Part shown: piece by piece, positions 51,327-60,571 of the stretch
Position numbering within the stretch: the stretch's first letter is position 1
Layout: the number at the start of each line of letters is the position of its first letter
From: an uncultured Lachnospiraceae bacterium
Lineage (GTDB): Bacteria; Bacillota; Clostridia; Lachnospirales; Lachnospiraceae
NCBI GenBank assembly: GCA_949740725.1
Contig: CATJIO010000082.1
Span: 1-63,420 of the forward strand
Direction: 5' to 3'
Length of the DNA stretch: 63,420 nucleotides
Made by a program: the position numbers and the translations under genes
Notes under the pieces: generated by a model
Databases searched by the model: none
The model's input: the letters and a program-made list of their open reading frames with translations, nothing else
What the model was told of the DNA's origin: nothing

Positions 51327-51887
51327 TTAAGACAAAATGGTGTGCTCCAGCAAAATCTTTACCCCCATTACAATCAAAATCACACCGCCCGCCAGCTCCG
51401 CCTTCGCTTTATAGCGGCTGCCAAACACATTTCCCACTGCTACCCCGGCCGCCGACAGCACAAAGGTAGTCGCGCCGATTAGAACCACAGCCAAAAGAAT
51501 TTGCACTTTCAAAAATGCAAAGGTTACGCCTATAGCCAGGGCGTCAATGCTGGTCGCCACAGCCAGCAACAGCATAGTCTTCACCGCAAAAGAAGGGTCG
51601 CCTTCCTCCTCTTCTTTGCTCAATGCTTCTTTTATCATATTGGCGCCGATGATGGAAAGCAGGATAAAGGCAACCCAATGGTCAATAGCTGTGATTGCAT
51701 CTTGAAACTGAACGCCCAGGAGATAGCCTACAAGGGGCATGGCAGCCTGGAAACCGCCGAAATAACATCCAGCCAGAAAAACGTGCTTCCACTTCAATTT
51801 GGGAAGGGCTAAGCCTTTACAGATCGAGACGGCGAAGGCATCCATAGACAGGCCGACGGCAATAATAAAAAGTTCTGGTAATGTCAT
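51327..51887 (-). CDS. mntP: Manganese efflux pump MntP
   Basis: MntP exports Mn2+ across the membrane. The protein of 186 residues has six hydrophobic helices in two repeats, each with the conserved acidic motif ([14 protein letters not shown] near residue 12 and [13 protein letters not shown] near residue 112). The cytoplasmic loop is rich in glutamate (KEEEEGD). AAGGAGG lies about 9 bases before the ATG. No yybP-ykoY manganese riboswitch could be recognised upstream. Confidence 0.94.
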   Translation of the reverse strand: MTLPELFIIAVGLSMDAFAVSICKGLALPKLKWKHVFLAGCYFGGFQAAMPLVGYLLGVQFQDAITAIDHWVAFILLSIIGANMIKEALSKEEEEGDPSFAVKTMLLLAVATSIDALAIGVTFAFLKVQILLAVVLIGATTFVLSAAGVAVGNVFGSRYKAKAELAGGVILIVMGVKILLEHTILS

Positions 51888-51934
51888 GAAGGGGGTCCTC
51901 CTTAATTTTGCTTTTCATTGAACGAGTCAGAAAA

Positions 51935-51965
51935 GACTTACCTGCAGGCTTTCTGCAGATAAGTC
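51935..51965 (-). terminator. Terminator of the wall-binding protein gene
   Basis: GACTTACCTGCAG (51935-51947) pairs with CTGCAGATAAGTC (51953-51965) with one G-U pair; on the minus strand TTTTC follows. It lies 26 bases after the stop at 51991. Confidence 0.8.
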
Positions 51966-51990
51966 TCCTCCTTAACAGCTGCCCGCCATT

Positions 51991-52746
51991 CTAATACACA
52001 TTGGCAAGCAGTCCATCCACTGCCGGCTGGCTGGCTTTCCAGTAAATTGCAGTCAGACATTCCAGATAGTGTCCTCCTGCCCTCCGGCAATAAAAGTCAC
52101 ATTTCATGATTCCGACTCCATCGGCGGACAACTTGACATAATTCTTTCCGCCCATAACCACGCTGCTCACATCCTCGATTGTAAAACCATACAGAGCCAG
52201 GGCGATACTGTAAAGGGACACTACGTATTCCGGAGTGGCTGCCCCACCGTCAGAAAAATCATAAGCATTCTCGTATTCCAGACTGATTTGGGAGCCAGTT
52301 CCATCTGGAATTCGGATGTGGAATTCTTGCAAGGATGAAGAGCCTTCCAACTCCAGTAAAGCAGGTGGGATGATCTCATACCCCGCTGGGACATTGATGT
52401 GAAAGCCGGACCACTCATTCACATACTGGTTTCCAATCCACACGCCTGGAATGATGTTGGGGAACATGGCTCCAGTCCACCTTCCGTCTGACCCAAAGGC
52501 GTAGACATTTTCATCCACATAACGGTAACAATTATGGATCATATAGCCAGCTTCATTAAAGAAATACCAAGATCCATCTTTGTCCTCATACCAGGTATTG
52601 ACTGGATAGGAACCGTCCTCTTGCTCATACCACCAGCCGATTCCATCCTGCCGCCACCCGGCAGCAAGGGAAGAAATACTGCTGCTGAATGCCAGCGCTG
52701 CAGTCAGCAGCAGGGTAATGAATCTTTTCATCCTGTTTCGTTTCAT
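51991..52746 (-). CDS. Secreted protein with N-terminal wall-binding repeats and unknown C-terminal domain
   Basis: The protein has 251 residues. The signal peptide (about 1-29, ending SSLAAG) is followed by two or three glucan/choline-binding-like repeats (GIGWWYEQEDGSYPVNTWYEDKDG, GSWYFFNEAGYMIHN, VYAFGSDGRW). A C-terminal domain of about 150 residues (FHINVPAGYEIIPPALLEL onwards) then follows, which I do not recognise. It is probably held on the cell wall. This domain order is the reverse of that in the protein at 30146. AAGGGGG lies 6 bases before the ATG. A strong terminator follows. Confidence 0.85.
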   Translation of the reverse strand: MKRNRMKRFITLLLTAALAFSSSISSLAAGWRQDGIGWWYEQEDGSYPVNTWYEDKDGSWYFFNEAGYMIHNCYRYVDENVYAFGSDGRWTGAMFPNIIPGVWIGNQYVNEWSGFHINVPAGYEIIPPALLELEGSSSLQEFHIRIPDGTGSQISLEYENAYDFSDGGAATPEYVVSLYSIALALYGFTIEDVSSVVMGGKNYVKLSADGVGIMKCDFYCRRAGGHYLECLTAIYWKASQPAVDGLLANVY

Positions 52747-52813
52747 GAAAATCCCCCCTTCATTATCTTATAAACCTATCATACCCTTCCTTCCAGGAAA
52801 AAACAAGAAAAAA

Positions 52814-54040
52814 TTATCGGCTGTATACCCGCATGAAGTTTTTCTTTCCCCGCTTAATCACTTTTCCCTTTCCGGCAAAGTCGGCCATCCTATAGACGGC
52901 CTTTACATCCTTTTCCTGAACTCCATCTACTGACACTCCGCCTTGCTCTACATTTCTTCTCGCCTCAGAACGGCTTCCGGCCAGACCTGACGCAGTCAGG
53001 ATCCCCAAAATATCAATGGCGCCATCCCGGAAATCCTCTTCCTTTAATTCATAGCTAGGCATGTGGGTAGCGTCTCCACCTCCGGCAAACAGTGCCTTGG
53101 AGGCGTCTCTTGCCTTTACCGCCTCCTCTTCCCCATGCACCAAATTTGTTAATTCGTAGGCCAGAATCTCCTTTGCCTGATTTAGCTGATTTCCTTCCCA
53201 CCGATCCATTTCATCAATCTGTTCTATTGGCAAAAAGGTAAGCATCCGCAAACATTTCAAAACATCCGCATCCGCCACATTCCTCCAGTACTGGTAAAAC
53301 TCAAAGGGCGAGGTTTTATTCGGATCCAGCCATACAGCGCCGGACTGGGTTTTGCCCATTTTCTTTCCCTCAGAATTCAGGAGAAGTGTGATGGTCATAG
53401 CATGGGCATCCTTACCCAGCTTTCGCCGGATCAATTCTGTGCCGCCCAGCATATTGCTCCACTGATCGTCTCCACCAAACTGCATATTACAACCATAGCG
53501 CTGGAACAGCTCATAGAAATCGTAGCTCTGCATAATCATGTAATTAAATTCTAAAAAGCTTAATCCCTTTTCCATGCGCTGCTTATAACACTCTGCAGTC
53601 AGCATACGATTCACGGAAAAATGCGGCCCGATATCTCGAAGCACCTGCACATAGTTCAAATCCATTAGCCAGTCCCCATTATTCACCAGTAACGCACGAT
53701 CTTCTGAAAAATCGATAAAGCGGCTCATCTGTTTTTTAAAGCAATCCACATTGTGCTGTATGGTCTCTGGCGTCATCATTTGCCGCATATCCGAACGGCC
53801 AGAAGGATCTCCGATCATGGCTGTGCCTCCCCCTAACAGGGCAATCGGCTTATTTCCAGCCATCTGAAGCCGTTTCATCAAACACAGTGCCATAAAATGT
53901 CCCACATGAAGGCTGTCTGCCGTGGGGTCAAAACCGATATAAAATACGGCCTTTCCTTCATTTACCATTTTTTTGATCTCTTCCTCATTTGTAACCTGGG
54001 CAATCAGCCCTCTGGCTACCAATTCTTCGTAAACCTTCAT
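52814..54040 (-). CDS. tyrS: Tyrosyl-tRNA synthetase
   Basis: TyrRS charges tRNA-Tyr. The protein of 408 residues has the class I HIGH motif as HVGH (DSLHVGHFMAL near residue 45) and the KMSKS motif as KMGKT near residue 230. LLGGGTAMIGDPSGR and a C-terminal S4 RNA-binding domain (GSRSEARRNVEQGGVSVDG) are also present. The gene is controlled by a T-box leader with a UAC specifier (54141-54494), so expression rises when tRNA-Tyr is uncharged. The N-terminal MKVYEELVARGLIAQ is typical. Confidence 0.98.
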   Translation of the reverse strand: MKVYEELVARGLIAQVTNEEEIKKMVNEGKAVFYIGFDPTADSLHVGHFMALCLMKRLQMAGNKPIALLGGGTAMIGDPSGRSDMRQMMTPETIQHNVDCFKKQMSRFIDFSEDRALLVNNGDWLMDLNYVQVLRDIGPHFSVNRMLTAECYKQRMEKGLSFLEFNYMIMQSYDFYELFQRYGCNMQFGGDDQWSNMLGGTELIRRKLGKDAHAMTITLLLNSEGKKMGKTQSGAVWLDPNKTSPFEFYQYWRNVADADVLKCLRMLTFLPIEQIDEMDRWEGNQLNQAKEILAYELTNLVHGEEEAVKARDASKALFAGGGDATHMPSYELKEEDFRDGAIDILGILTASGLAGSRSEARRNVEQGGVSVDGVQEKDVKAVYRMADFAGKGKVIKRGKKNFMRVYSR

Positions 54041-54140
54041 CTGTTTTCCTCCTTAATATTCCAAAAGTGCCCCCCCTGATGCGCGCTCGTTGCGCTGAAC
54101 TTTCATCGCAGCCTTATGCAATGCCGTTAAATTGTGCAAT

Positions 54141-54494
54141 AAACGAAAAGAAAACCCGTCCTTCGAATCTTCGAAGGACGGGATATTTGCCCGTGTTACC
54201 ACCTTGCATTTATAAGCAACTCGCATTGCCTACCTCATTGAGTACGCTGCCACAGCTCTTCATACTCTAGCACGATAACGGGTGCAGGGTGCTCCGTCAC
54301 AGCCTACTATTTGTCTACCGCGCTCATGCTGTCCCGCAAAACGATTCCTCGTCTGCTGATCTGGAAACAAATTTCGGTGTGAAGCTCAAAGATGTATTCA
54401 TATCCGGCTTTCCACGCGCCTCTCATCATCCGGCTGCTTTCTGTGTGCTTTTGCCTGACATTACTTCTTCTTATCATCGCTTGCTATGAAATTA
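54141..54494 (-). ncRNA. Tyrosine T-box leader riboswitch of tyrS
   Basis: On the minus strand the T-box sequence AAGGTGGTAACACGGG (54205-54190) pairs in the antiterminator. It is followed by a terminator stem CCCGTCCTTCGA/TCGAAGGACGGG (54182-54155) and a T-rich run. A UAC triplet at 54396-54394 sits in the expected specifier loop of Stem I (GAATACATC), matching tyrosine. The consensus promoter at 54501-54529 sets the start near 54494. The tyrS start lies about 100 bases beyond the terminator. Confidence 0.93.
54155..54182 (-). terminator. T-box-controlled terminator of tyrS
   Basis: This is a perfect 12-bp stem with a short loop, followed on the minus strand by TTTTCTTTT. It competes with the T-box antiterminator. 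Confidence 0.9.
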
Positions 54495-54500
54495 GTCTAC

Positions 54501-54529
54501 ATTATATAAAAGAACCTTGAATTTGTCAA
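54501..54529 (-). promoter_or_regulatory. Promoter of the tyrS T-box transcript
   Basis: On the minus strand, TTGACA (54529-54524), a 17-base spacer and TATAAT (54506-54501) form a perfect consensus promoter, directly after the stop of the upstream gene. Confidence 0.88.
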
Positions 54530-54545
54530 GGGCTTACCACACAAG

Positions 54546-55232
54546 CTATTGGTTAAACAGCACAATCTTTTCTACTTTCCCGTCAGCCTGGTTCCATATC
54601 AGCATGCGTCTCCCCTGAGAAATGTCCGACAATGTGACCATTTGTCTGGTGAGATAAGGTGTGATGGGGCAGTCTGGTGGAACGTTAAATTCTATTCCTC
54701 CCACCGCCTTTAACAGAAATCCTCCCTGTCCATCCTCAGTCAAAGGTTCCTCTGCCGTTACGTAATCTGGCATGATTCCGCTTTGGGGCATCCCTACAAA
54801 GATTATCTGCGCCGTCACCTGTGGAGGCAGGCTTAACGTCATCGCAGGGCCTGCGTATATATATACCGTTTCTCCTTTTTTCAGCTGATCCATCCCTACT
54901 GGTAATCCATACTCACCATCAAGTATCAAGGTATTCTCCGGGTCAATATGGACAATTACCTCTTCTGTATATCCCTCCTGATCCGGAAACTGACGCGTAA
55001 AGGAAAAACTGTCCTCGCTAAGTTCCAGCACCGGTCCCCACATCTTAATTGTCTGAGGTGCTTCCTCCTCCCAGGAAGCCTTCGTCAATCCACCGCTTCC
55101 CATCTGGGCAAATTCCTTCTCTGTATCATCCATGCGAATAATCTGTGTGGCCCCGGCCATCGCGCCGATGGCTCCTCCAATTACCAGTACAAAAATCAAA
55201 CCTACCGCGGCTATCCATTTTCTTTTCATCAT
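54546..55232 (-). CDS. Membrane-anchored or secreted hypothetical protein
   Basis: The protein of 228 residues has an N-terminal hydrophobic segment (about 6-27) that is a signal anchor or signal peptide. The rest is extracytoplasmic and beta-rich. The segments HIDPENTLILDGEYGLPVGM, KKGETVYIYAGPAMTLSLPPQ and the ending LIWNQADGKVEKIVLF resemble domains found beside copper-amine-oxidase N-terminal stalk domains in Clostridia (recalled similarity, not checked). The function is unknown. AAAGGG lies before the double ATG. It sits directly upstream of the tyrS promoter on the same strand. Confidence 0.78.
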   Translation of the reverse strand: MMKRKWIAAVGLIFVLVIGGAIGAMAGATQIIRMDDTEKEFAQMGSGGLTKASWEEEAPQTIKMWGPVLELSEDSFSFTRQFPDQEGYTEEVIVHIDPENTLILDGEYGLPVGMDQLKKGETVYIYAGPAMTLSLPPQVTAQIIFVGMPQSGIMPDYVTAEEPLTEDGQGGFLLKAVGGIEFNVPPDCPITPYLTRQMVTLSDISQGRRMLIWNQADGKVEKIVLFNQ

Positions 55233-55285
55233 AAATTACCCTTTCTTTTAAAATGGCGCTTGACCCCTTTTCCGCTGTCTTTCTA

Positions 55286-55314
55286 TTGATTTCTCGTCGT
55301 TCCTATATTATAAT
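55286..55314 (+). promoter_or_regulatory. Promoter of the DAHP synthase gene
   Basis: TTGATT (55286-55291), a 17-base spacer and TATAAT (55309-55314) lie about 95 bases before ATG 55410. No T-box or Trp/Phe attenuator was recognised in the leader. Confidence 0.7.
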
Positions 55315-55409
55315 GGTGCAATGGCTTTGGGTCAAATAAAAACATGAATTTATTTACAACGTTTATTACATCGACGCAAATGCCAAATTACATAATGGAG
55401 GTTTTTAAA

Positions 55410-56444
55410 ATGGGATTCGAATTTATTAATAAATTGCCTACTCCGGCAGAGATCCGCGAACAGTATCCTCTTCCTGCCAACCTGGCCCAACTCAAACGGG
55501 AGCGTGACGCCCAGATTGCACAGGTTTTTACCGGGGAAAGCGATAAGTTTATCCTGATCATCGGCCCCTGCTCTGCTGATAATGAGGACTCCGTCTGTGA
55601 CTATGTGAATCGTCTGGCGAAAGTTCAGGAACAAGTTAAAAGCAAGCTTATTATTATCCCAAGAGTCTATACGAATAAACCCCGCACCACCGGAGAAGGA
55701 TATAAAGGCATGCTTCATCAGCCGGATCCGGAGAAAAAGCCGAATATGCTGGAAGGTATTCTTGCTATCCGTCATATGCACATGCGGGTTCTGCGAGAAA
55801 GTGGTCTCTCCACCGCTGATGAAATGCTGTACCCGGAAAATCTGAACTATTTATCTGATATGATGTCTTATGTAGCGGTGGGAGCCCGCTCTGTGGAAAA
55901 TCAGTACCACCGTCTGGTATCCAGCGGCTGTGATGTCCCTGTAGGCATGAAAAATCCTACCAGCGGCGATTTGTCTGTAATGCTGAATTCCGTTTATGCC
56001 GCCCAGCATGGCCACGAATTCATCTTCCGCGGCTGGGAGGTACGAACAAAGGGTAATCCCCTCACCCATACCATCCTCCGCGGCACAGTAAATAAGCACG
56101 GACAGTGTCTCCCTAATTATCATTTTGAAGACCTGGAGCTTTTGCTGCAGCTCTATAAGCAGCGGGATAATTTACAGTTTCCTGCCTGTATCGTAGACAC
56201 AAACCATTCCAATTCTAATAAAAAATACATGGAACAGATCCGCATTGCCAAGGAAGTCCTCCACAGCCGCAGACATGCCCCGGAGATCCGGAATTTCGTC
56301 AAGGGCTTAATGATCGAAAGCTATATTGAGCCAGGAGCACAGAAAATCGGCGAGGGCTGCTATGGAAAGTCCATTACCGATCCCTGCTTGGGATGGGAGG
56401 CTTCCAGAAAGCTGATCGAGGAAATCGCGGACAGCCTAGCATAG
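55410..56444 (+). CDS. 3-deoxy-7-phosphoheptulonate (DAHP) synthase, class I AroF/G/H type
   Basis: DAHP synthase condenses phosphoenolpyruvate and erythrose 4-phosphate, the first step of the shikimate pathway. The protein of 344 residues has FILIIGPCSADNEDSV, IPRVYTNKPRTT, GARSVENQYHR, KNPTSGDL and ACIVDTNHSNS, as in the E. coli AroF/AroG/AroH family. The N-terminal extension that gives feedback control is present in part (MGFEFINKLPTPAEIRE). ATG 55410 has TGGAGG about 9 bases upstream; the longer frame from 55344 is rejected. It is a single gene, so the feedback amino acid cannot be told. Confidence 0.95.
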   Translation: MGFEFINKLPTPAEIREQYPLPANLAQLKRERDAQIAQVFTGESDKFILIIGPCSADNEDSVCDYVNRLAKVQEQVKSKLIIIPRVYTNKPRTTGEGYKGMLHQPDPEKKPNMLEGILAIRHMHMRVLRESGLSTADEMLYPENLNYLSDMMSYVAVGARSVENQYHRLVSSGCDVPVGMKNPTSGDLSVMLNSVYAAQHGHEFIFRGWEVRTKGNPLTHTILRGTVNKHGQCLPNYHFEDLELLLQLYKQRDNLQFPACIVDTNHSNSNKKYMEQIRIAKEVLHSRRHAPEIRNFVKGLMIESYIEPGAQKIGEGCYGKSITDPCLGWEASRKLIEEIADSLA

Positions 56445-56467
56445 ACGACGCGGCTCCAAAACGCGTA

Positions 56468-56512
56468 AAAAGCCCCGGGCCTGCCGCCAACTGCAGCTGC
56501 CCAGGGGCTTTT
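56468..56512. terminator. Bidirectional terminator between the DAHP synthase gene and uxuB
   Basis: AAAAGCCCC (56468-56476) pairs with GGGGCTTTT (56504-56512), with inner GGGC/GCCC. T-runs flank it on both strands. Confidence 0.85.
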
Positions 56513-56532
56513 TCTTTTCTCAAGGGTTCACC

Positions 56533-58146
56533 TTACCCTATATACTTCTTCAGCACGTCTCTCACCGCTCCAGGTCCTGCGATTTCCTCTATAAACATTC
56601 CCTCGATAATATCGCCGATTCCTGCCTGATATAAGTCGATTCCAAAAATGTTCTTATTGGAAAGAATGGGTTTTAACTGTCCTTTATAAGTATCTGGCTT
56701 TCCTACCTGGATACCTTCCAGCTGCTTTGTCAGCTCAGGCACCATAGGATCTGCAGATAGCTCAAAGGAATTGCCTTTATCATCCACAGCCAGGAGATAG
56801 CGGCACCAACCTGCGATAGCCAAAGGAATAGCGGTCAGCTTCTTGGCATCACCGTACTTCTCCACATAGGACTTAATGGTCTCTCCATAACGAATTCCGA
56901 CCTTCTGGGAGGTATCCGTAGCAATTCTCTGGGGAGTATCCGGCATAAATGGGTTGGGAATCCGCACATTGATTACTTCATCCACAAAATCCTTGGGGGA
57001 GAGAATCCCAGGATCCGTCACCACCGGCATACCTTCTACCGGGCCAATCTGGTGCACCAGCTTATTTAACTGCTCGTCCTTCATCTCGTCCGCAATCAGG
57101 GTATAGCCCAGTACACAACCATATACAGCCAATGCGGTATGCAGCGGATTTAAGCAGGTAGTTACCTTCATCCTCTCCACCTTGTTCACCGTATCCCGAT
57201 CCGTCAGATAAACGCCGGCTTTCTCCAGTGCAGGTCTTCCGTTGGGGAACTTGTCCTCAATCACCAGATACTGGGGCCCTTCTGCATTCACAAAGGGCGC
57301 GATAAAGGTCTTCTTGGACGTAATCACTGGGGCCATGTCCTCTACTCCGGCCTTCTCCAGCTCTGCGCATACAGAATCCGCAGGACGGGGCGTGATTTTG
57401 TCAATCATGGACCAGGGGAAAGATACCTGGCTCTCATCAGAGAGATAGGCCACGAAGCCATCCTCCACAAAGCCCTTTTTATTCCACTCCTTTGCCATGG
57501 TAATGATGGAACTCTGCAACTTCTCGCCATTATGCGAGCAGTTATCCATGGAAACCACTGCCAAAGGAGCCTTACAGGCTTTATAACGCTCATTTAACAG
57601 GGCGCACACCACCGCCATTGCAGAAACCGGTTTCTCCGGCCCGTTATCAATATCTGTCTGAATAAAGGGGAAAAAGCTTCCATCCGCTCCCTTTAACGCA
57701 TATCCCTTTTCCGTGATGGTAAAGGAAATCATCTGTAGGCCGGGGTTGGTAAAGATCCCTTTCAGGCGGCTCCACTGAGCAGCATCACCGGACTGGGCCT
57801 TGATCGCTTCAGTCAAAGATCCAATTACCTGCTTATCCGTAGAACCATCTGCCTTTAAGGTAACTGCCAGAACCAGATTGTCATACGGGTGATAAATCTT
57901 ATCAATAACATCGAAATCAAAGGTTTCCACACAGGTGATTCCCTTATCCGACTCGCCCTCAGCGATCAATGTATCCGCCAGGCCTCCGATAAAAATACGG
58001 AAAATATTCCCCGCACCAAAATGCACCCATACTGGCGCCTCCTTGGTCTTTTTTACTACGGCTTCGACATCATATGAGGGAAGGCTTATCCCGGCTGCTT
58101 CCCAAGCGCTCTTGTCTTTTAAACCCTGAATTGTTAATTTCATCAT
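56533..58146 (-). CDS. uxuB: Mannitol dehydrogenase-family protein, probable D-fructuronate reductase
   Basis: UxuB reduces D-fructuronate to D-mannonate with NADH in glucuronate breakdown. The protein of 537 residues is a long-chain polyol dehydrogenase with the N-terminal VHFGAGNIFRIFIGG and the catalytic motif KVTTCLNPLHTALA (Lys-x5-Asn-x2-His) near residue 335. Specificity for fructuronate is inferred from linkage to uxuA, 44 bases upstream in the same operon. ATG 58146 has AGAGGA about 7 bases upstream; the frame opens one codon earlier at a TTG. Confidence 0.9.
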   Translation of the reverse strand: MMKLTIQGLKDKSAWEAAGISLPSYDVEAVVKKTKEAPVWVHFGAGNIFRIFIGGLADTLIAEGESDKGITCVETFDFDVIDKIYHPYDNLVLAVTLKADGSTDKQVIGSLTEAIKAQSGDAAQWSRLKGIFTNPGLQMISFTITEKGYALKGADGSFFPFIQTDIDNGPEKPVSAMAVVCALLNERYKACKAPLAVVSMDNCSHNGEKLQSSIITMAKEWNKKGFVEDGFVAYLSDESQVSFPWSMIDKITPRPADSVCAELEKAGVEDMAPVITSKKTFIAPFVNAEGPQYLVIEDKFPNGRPALEKAGVYLTDRDTVNKVERMKVTTCLNPLHTALAVYGCVLGYTLIADEMKDEQLNKLVHQIGPVEGMPVVTDPGILSPKDFVDEVINVRIPNPFMPDTPQRIATDTSQKVGIRYGETIKSYVEKYGDAKKLTAIPLAIAGWCRYLLAVDDKGNSFELSADPMVPELTKQLEGIQVGKPDTYKGQLKPILSNKNIFGIDLYQAGIGDIIEGMFIEEIAGPGAVRDVLKKYIG

Positions 58147-58190
58147 CAATATATCCTCTTTGTGCTTACATTTTCATGCATCTGTTTCCA

Positions 58191-59264
58191 CTACGCATTT
58201 TTTGCATTCTTGTCAATGGCTTCCCAGAGTCCTTCCAAATAAATCGCCCCCAGAGCACGGTCATACAGGCCATAACCCGGCATAGCAACCTCATCCCAGA
58301 TCATTCTTCCGTGATCTGGACGGATAATCCCATCGAATCCGGTATCATACAACGTCTTCATGATCGCATACATATCCATAGAGCCGTCGGAAGACAGATG
58401 CGCCGCTTCTTCAAAGTCCCTGTCGCTGTTATACTTTAAGTTCCTTACATGGGCAAAAGGAATCCTGCCCTTCGCTGCGCGGATAATCTCGCAGATATCA
58501 TTCTTCTGATTAGAGCCTAAGGAACCAGTACAGAGGGAAATTCCATTATACGGCTTATCCACTGCCTTTAACAGACGCTCGATGGTCTCCTTATTCCGAA
58601 TAATTCTGGGAAGCCCAAAGATCGGCCATGCCGGATCATCCGGATGGATTCCCATGCGGATATCGTACTTTTCGCACACCTCGCCGATAGCTTTCAGGAA
58701 ATATACCAGATTATTAAACAGCTTTTCAGCGTCCACATCCTTATAGGCCTCAAAGAGAGCTTTTAATTTCTCAAGCCGCTCCGGCTCCCAGCCAGGCATC
58801 ACGAAGCCATTGGACATCTTTTCCACAGACTCTCTCATATGCTCCGGATCGATCTCATCGATCACATCCTGATTGTAGGCAAGTACGGTGGAGCCGTCCG
58901 GACGCATCCTAGCCAAATCTGAGCGTGTCCAGTCAAATACTGGCATAAAGTTATAACAAACCATGTGGATGTCTGCCTTGCCCAGGTTCTCCAGAGTGGT
59001 GATATAATTTGCGATGTGCTCATCTCGCTTATCTGTACCGATCTTGATGTCATCAGAGATATTCACCGACTCAATTCCCATAATGGAAAGCCCCGCATCC
59101 TCCACTTCTTTCTTTAAGGCCGCGATCTCATCTTCAGTCCAAACCTCGCCTGGCATCTTTCCCATAAGGGTGGTAACCACGCCTTTCACTCCGGGGATCT
59201 GGCGGATCTGCTTCAGCGATACACTGTCATACCCTGGTCCATACCAACGTAACGTCATATCCAT
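58191..59264 (-). CDS. uxuA: Mannonate dehydratase
   Basis: UxuA dehydrates D-mannonate to 2-keto-3-deoxygluconate. The protein of 357 residues matches the shorter Firmicute form. It begins MDMTLRWYGPG and has the metal-binding residues in MGIHPDDPAWP (His), SLCTGSLG (Cys), FAHVRNLKY (His) and IRPDHGRMI (Asp). It is the first gene of the uxuA-uxuB pair. KDG kinase and aldolase genes are not in the window. Confidence 0.97.
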   Translation of the reverse strand: MDMTLRWYGPGYDSVSLKQIRQIPGVKGVVTTLMGKMPGEVWTEDEIAALKKEVEDAGLSIMGIESVNISDDIKIGTDKRDEHIANYITTLENLGKADIHMVCYNFMPVFDWTRSDLARMRPDGSTVLAYNQDVIDEIDPEHMRESVEKMSNGFVMPGWEPERLEKLKALFEAYKDVDAEKLFNNLVYFLKAIGEVCEKYDIRMGIHPDDPAWPIFGLPRIIRNKETIERLLKAVDKPYNGISLCTGSLGSNQKNDICEIIRAAKGRIPFAHVRNLKYNSDRDFEEAAHLSSDGSMDMYAIMKTLYDTGFDGIIRPDHGRMIWDEVAMPGYGLYDRALGAIYLEGLWEAIDKNAKNA

Positions 59265-59351
59265 ACTATCATACCTCCATAAATATATTTTTATTAAATG
59301 ATTTCACAAAACTGGCCAAATCATTCCTTTAGTTATATAGTAATATATTTC

Positions 59352-59365
59352 TTGATTATATTCAA
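59352..59365. promoter_or_regulatory. Palindrome overlapping the probable uxuA promoter
   Basis: TTGATTATATTCAA is a near-perfect palindrome (12 of 14). On the minus strand TTGAAT (59365-59360) could be the uxuA -35, with TACTAT 17 bases further as the -10. It is a candidate operator for the GntR regulator at 62314-63021. The 59265-59515 gap is otherwise very AT-rich. Confidence 0.35.
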
Positions 59366-59438
59366 TACCTAATTATTAAATTTTTTTCAATATATTTTTG
59401 TTGATTCTGTATATTTCTATTCTTATTGCGTTTAGATA

Positions 59439-59467
59439 TTGACTTTTTTTCAAAGAGATTCTATGAT
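59439..59467 (+). promoter_or_regulatory. Promoter of the first zinc dehydrogenase
   Basis: TTGACT (59439-59444), a 17-base spacer and TATGAT (59462-59467) lie about 50 bases before ATG 59516. Confidence 0.65.
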
Positions 59468-59515
59468 ATTCATATAATAGTTACACAAATATTAATAAAG
59501 GAGTGATATACTACT

Positions 59516-60547
59516 ATGAAAGCAGTGCAAATCGTTAAGCCAAATGAACTGAAAATCATCGATGTGGAAAAGCCTGTAATCGATGAGAAGAACAATGTGC
59601 TGATCCAGATGACTGCAGCCGGGATCTGCGGCTCCGATGTGGGGATTTACCACGGAACTAATGCCGCCGCCACCTATCCCCGGATTATCGGTCACGAAAT
59701 GGTTGGCCGGGTGGCGCAGGTGGGAGAGAATGTTTCCGGATTAAAAGTAGGCGACCGGGTAATCATTAACCAGGTAACCAGCTGTGGACACTGCTATCCC
59801 TGCAAAATCGGCCGTAGCAATGTATGTGACAGCCTGGCCGTGCGCGGAGTGCACATTGACGGCGGATATCGGGAATACATGGCAGTTCCTGAATCTGACT
59901 GCTATCTGCTCCCAGATTTCCTTTCCGATACAGACGCCATCATGATTGAGCCCACCACCATCGCCATCCAGTCCTGCAACCGTGCAGAGTTGACAAAGGA
60001 TGACATGCTTCTGATCTTTGGGTCCGGCGCCCTGGGCAGCTCTATCCTAAAGATTGCGCGGTTAATTTGCAGCCACATTATTGTAGCCGATATTATGGAT
60101 GATAAACTGGAAGCGGCAAAGGAAAACGGCGCCAAATATACCATCAATGTGCTGAAGGAAGATTTAGTCGAAAAGGTTAAGGAATATACGGAAGGCCACG
60201 GCTCCACTGTTTCCATCGACGCCGCCTGCACCAAAGACTCTCTGATCCAGCTGTTAAAGGCTACCGGCAACGCTGGCCGGGTGATGACCATGGGATTTTC
60301 TGTAGCGCCCACCGAGGTCAATCAGTTCCTGATCACCTCCAAGGAGCTGGATGTCCGCGGATCCAGACTGCAAAATAAAAAGTTCGGGGAAGCGATCAAG
60401 CTGATCGAGGAAGGAAAACTGGACTTAAATGGAACGGTTTCTCATACCTTCCCCCTATTAAAAGCTCAGGAAGCCTTTGATTTCGTTGACAGTCATGATC
60501 CGTCCATCCGGAAAATCGCCCTTACCTTCGATGAACTGGAAGGATAA
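59516..60547 (+). CDS. Zinc-dependent alcohol dehydrogenase, probable hexuronate/L-gulonate-type dehydrogenase
   Basis: This medium-chain dehydrogenase of 343 residues has catalytic zinc residues in AAGICGSDVGIYHG and IGHEMVGRV. Four structural-zinc cysteines lie in CGHCYPCKIGRSNVC, and the Rossmann segment is LLIFGSGALGSSILKIA. It resembles RspB/L-gulonate 5-dehydrogenase-like enzymes. Beside uxuA and uxuB it may make D-fructuronate from an aldonate such as L-gulonate (inference). AAAGGAG precedes the ATG. It is divergent from uxuA and has its own promoter. Confidence 0.88.
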   Translation: MKAVQIVKPNELKIIDVEKPVIDEKNNVLIQMTAAGICGSDVGIYHGTNAAATYPRIIGHEMVGRVAQVGENVSGLKVGDRVIINQVTSCGHCYPCKIGRSNVCDSLAVRGVHIDGGYREYMAVPESDCYLLPDFLSDTDAIMIEPTTIAIQSCNRAELTKDDMLLIFGSGALGSSILKIARLICSHIIVADIMDDKLEAAKENGAKYTINVLKEDLVEKVKEYTEGHGSTVSIDAACTKDSLIQLLKATGNAGRVMTMGFSVAPTEVNQFLITSKELDVRGSRLQNKKFGEAIKLIEEGKLDLNGTVSHTFPLLKAQEAFDFVDSHDPSIRKIALTFDELEG

Positions 60548-60571
60548 CACTACTGATATACCAGATAGGAC

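Noticed and set aside
51888-51990. yybP-ykoY manganese riboswitch in front of mntP
   Set aside because: The characteristic sequence blocks are not present; the hairpin there is the terminator of the upstream gene.
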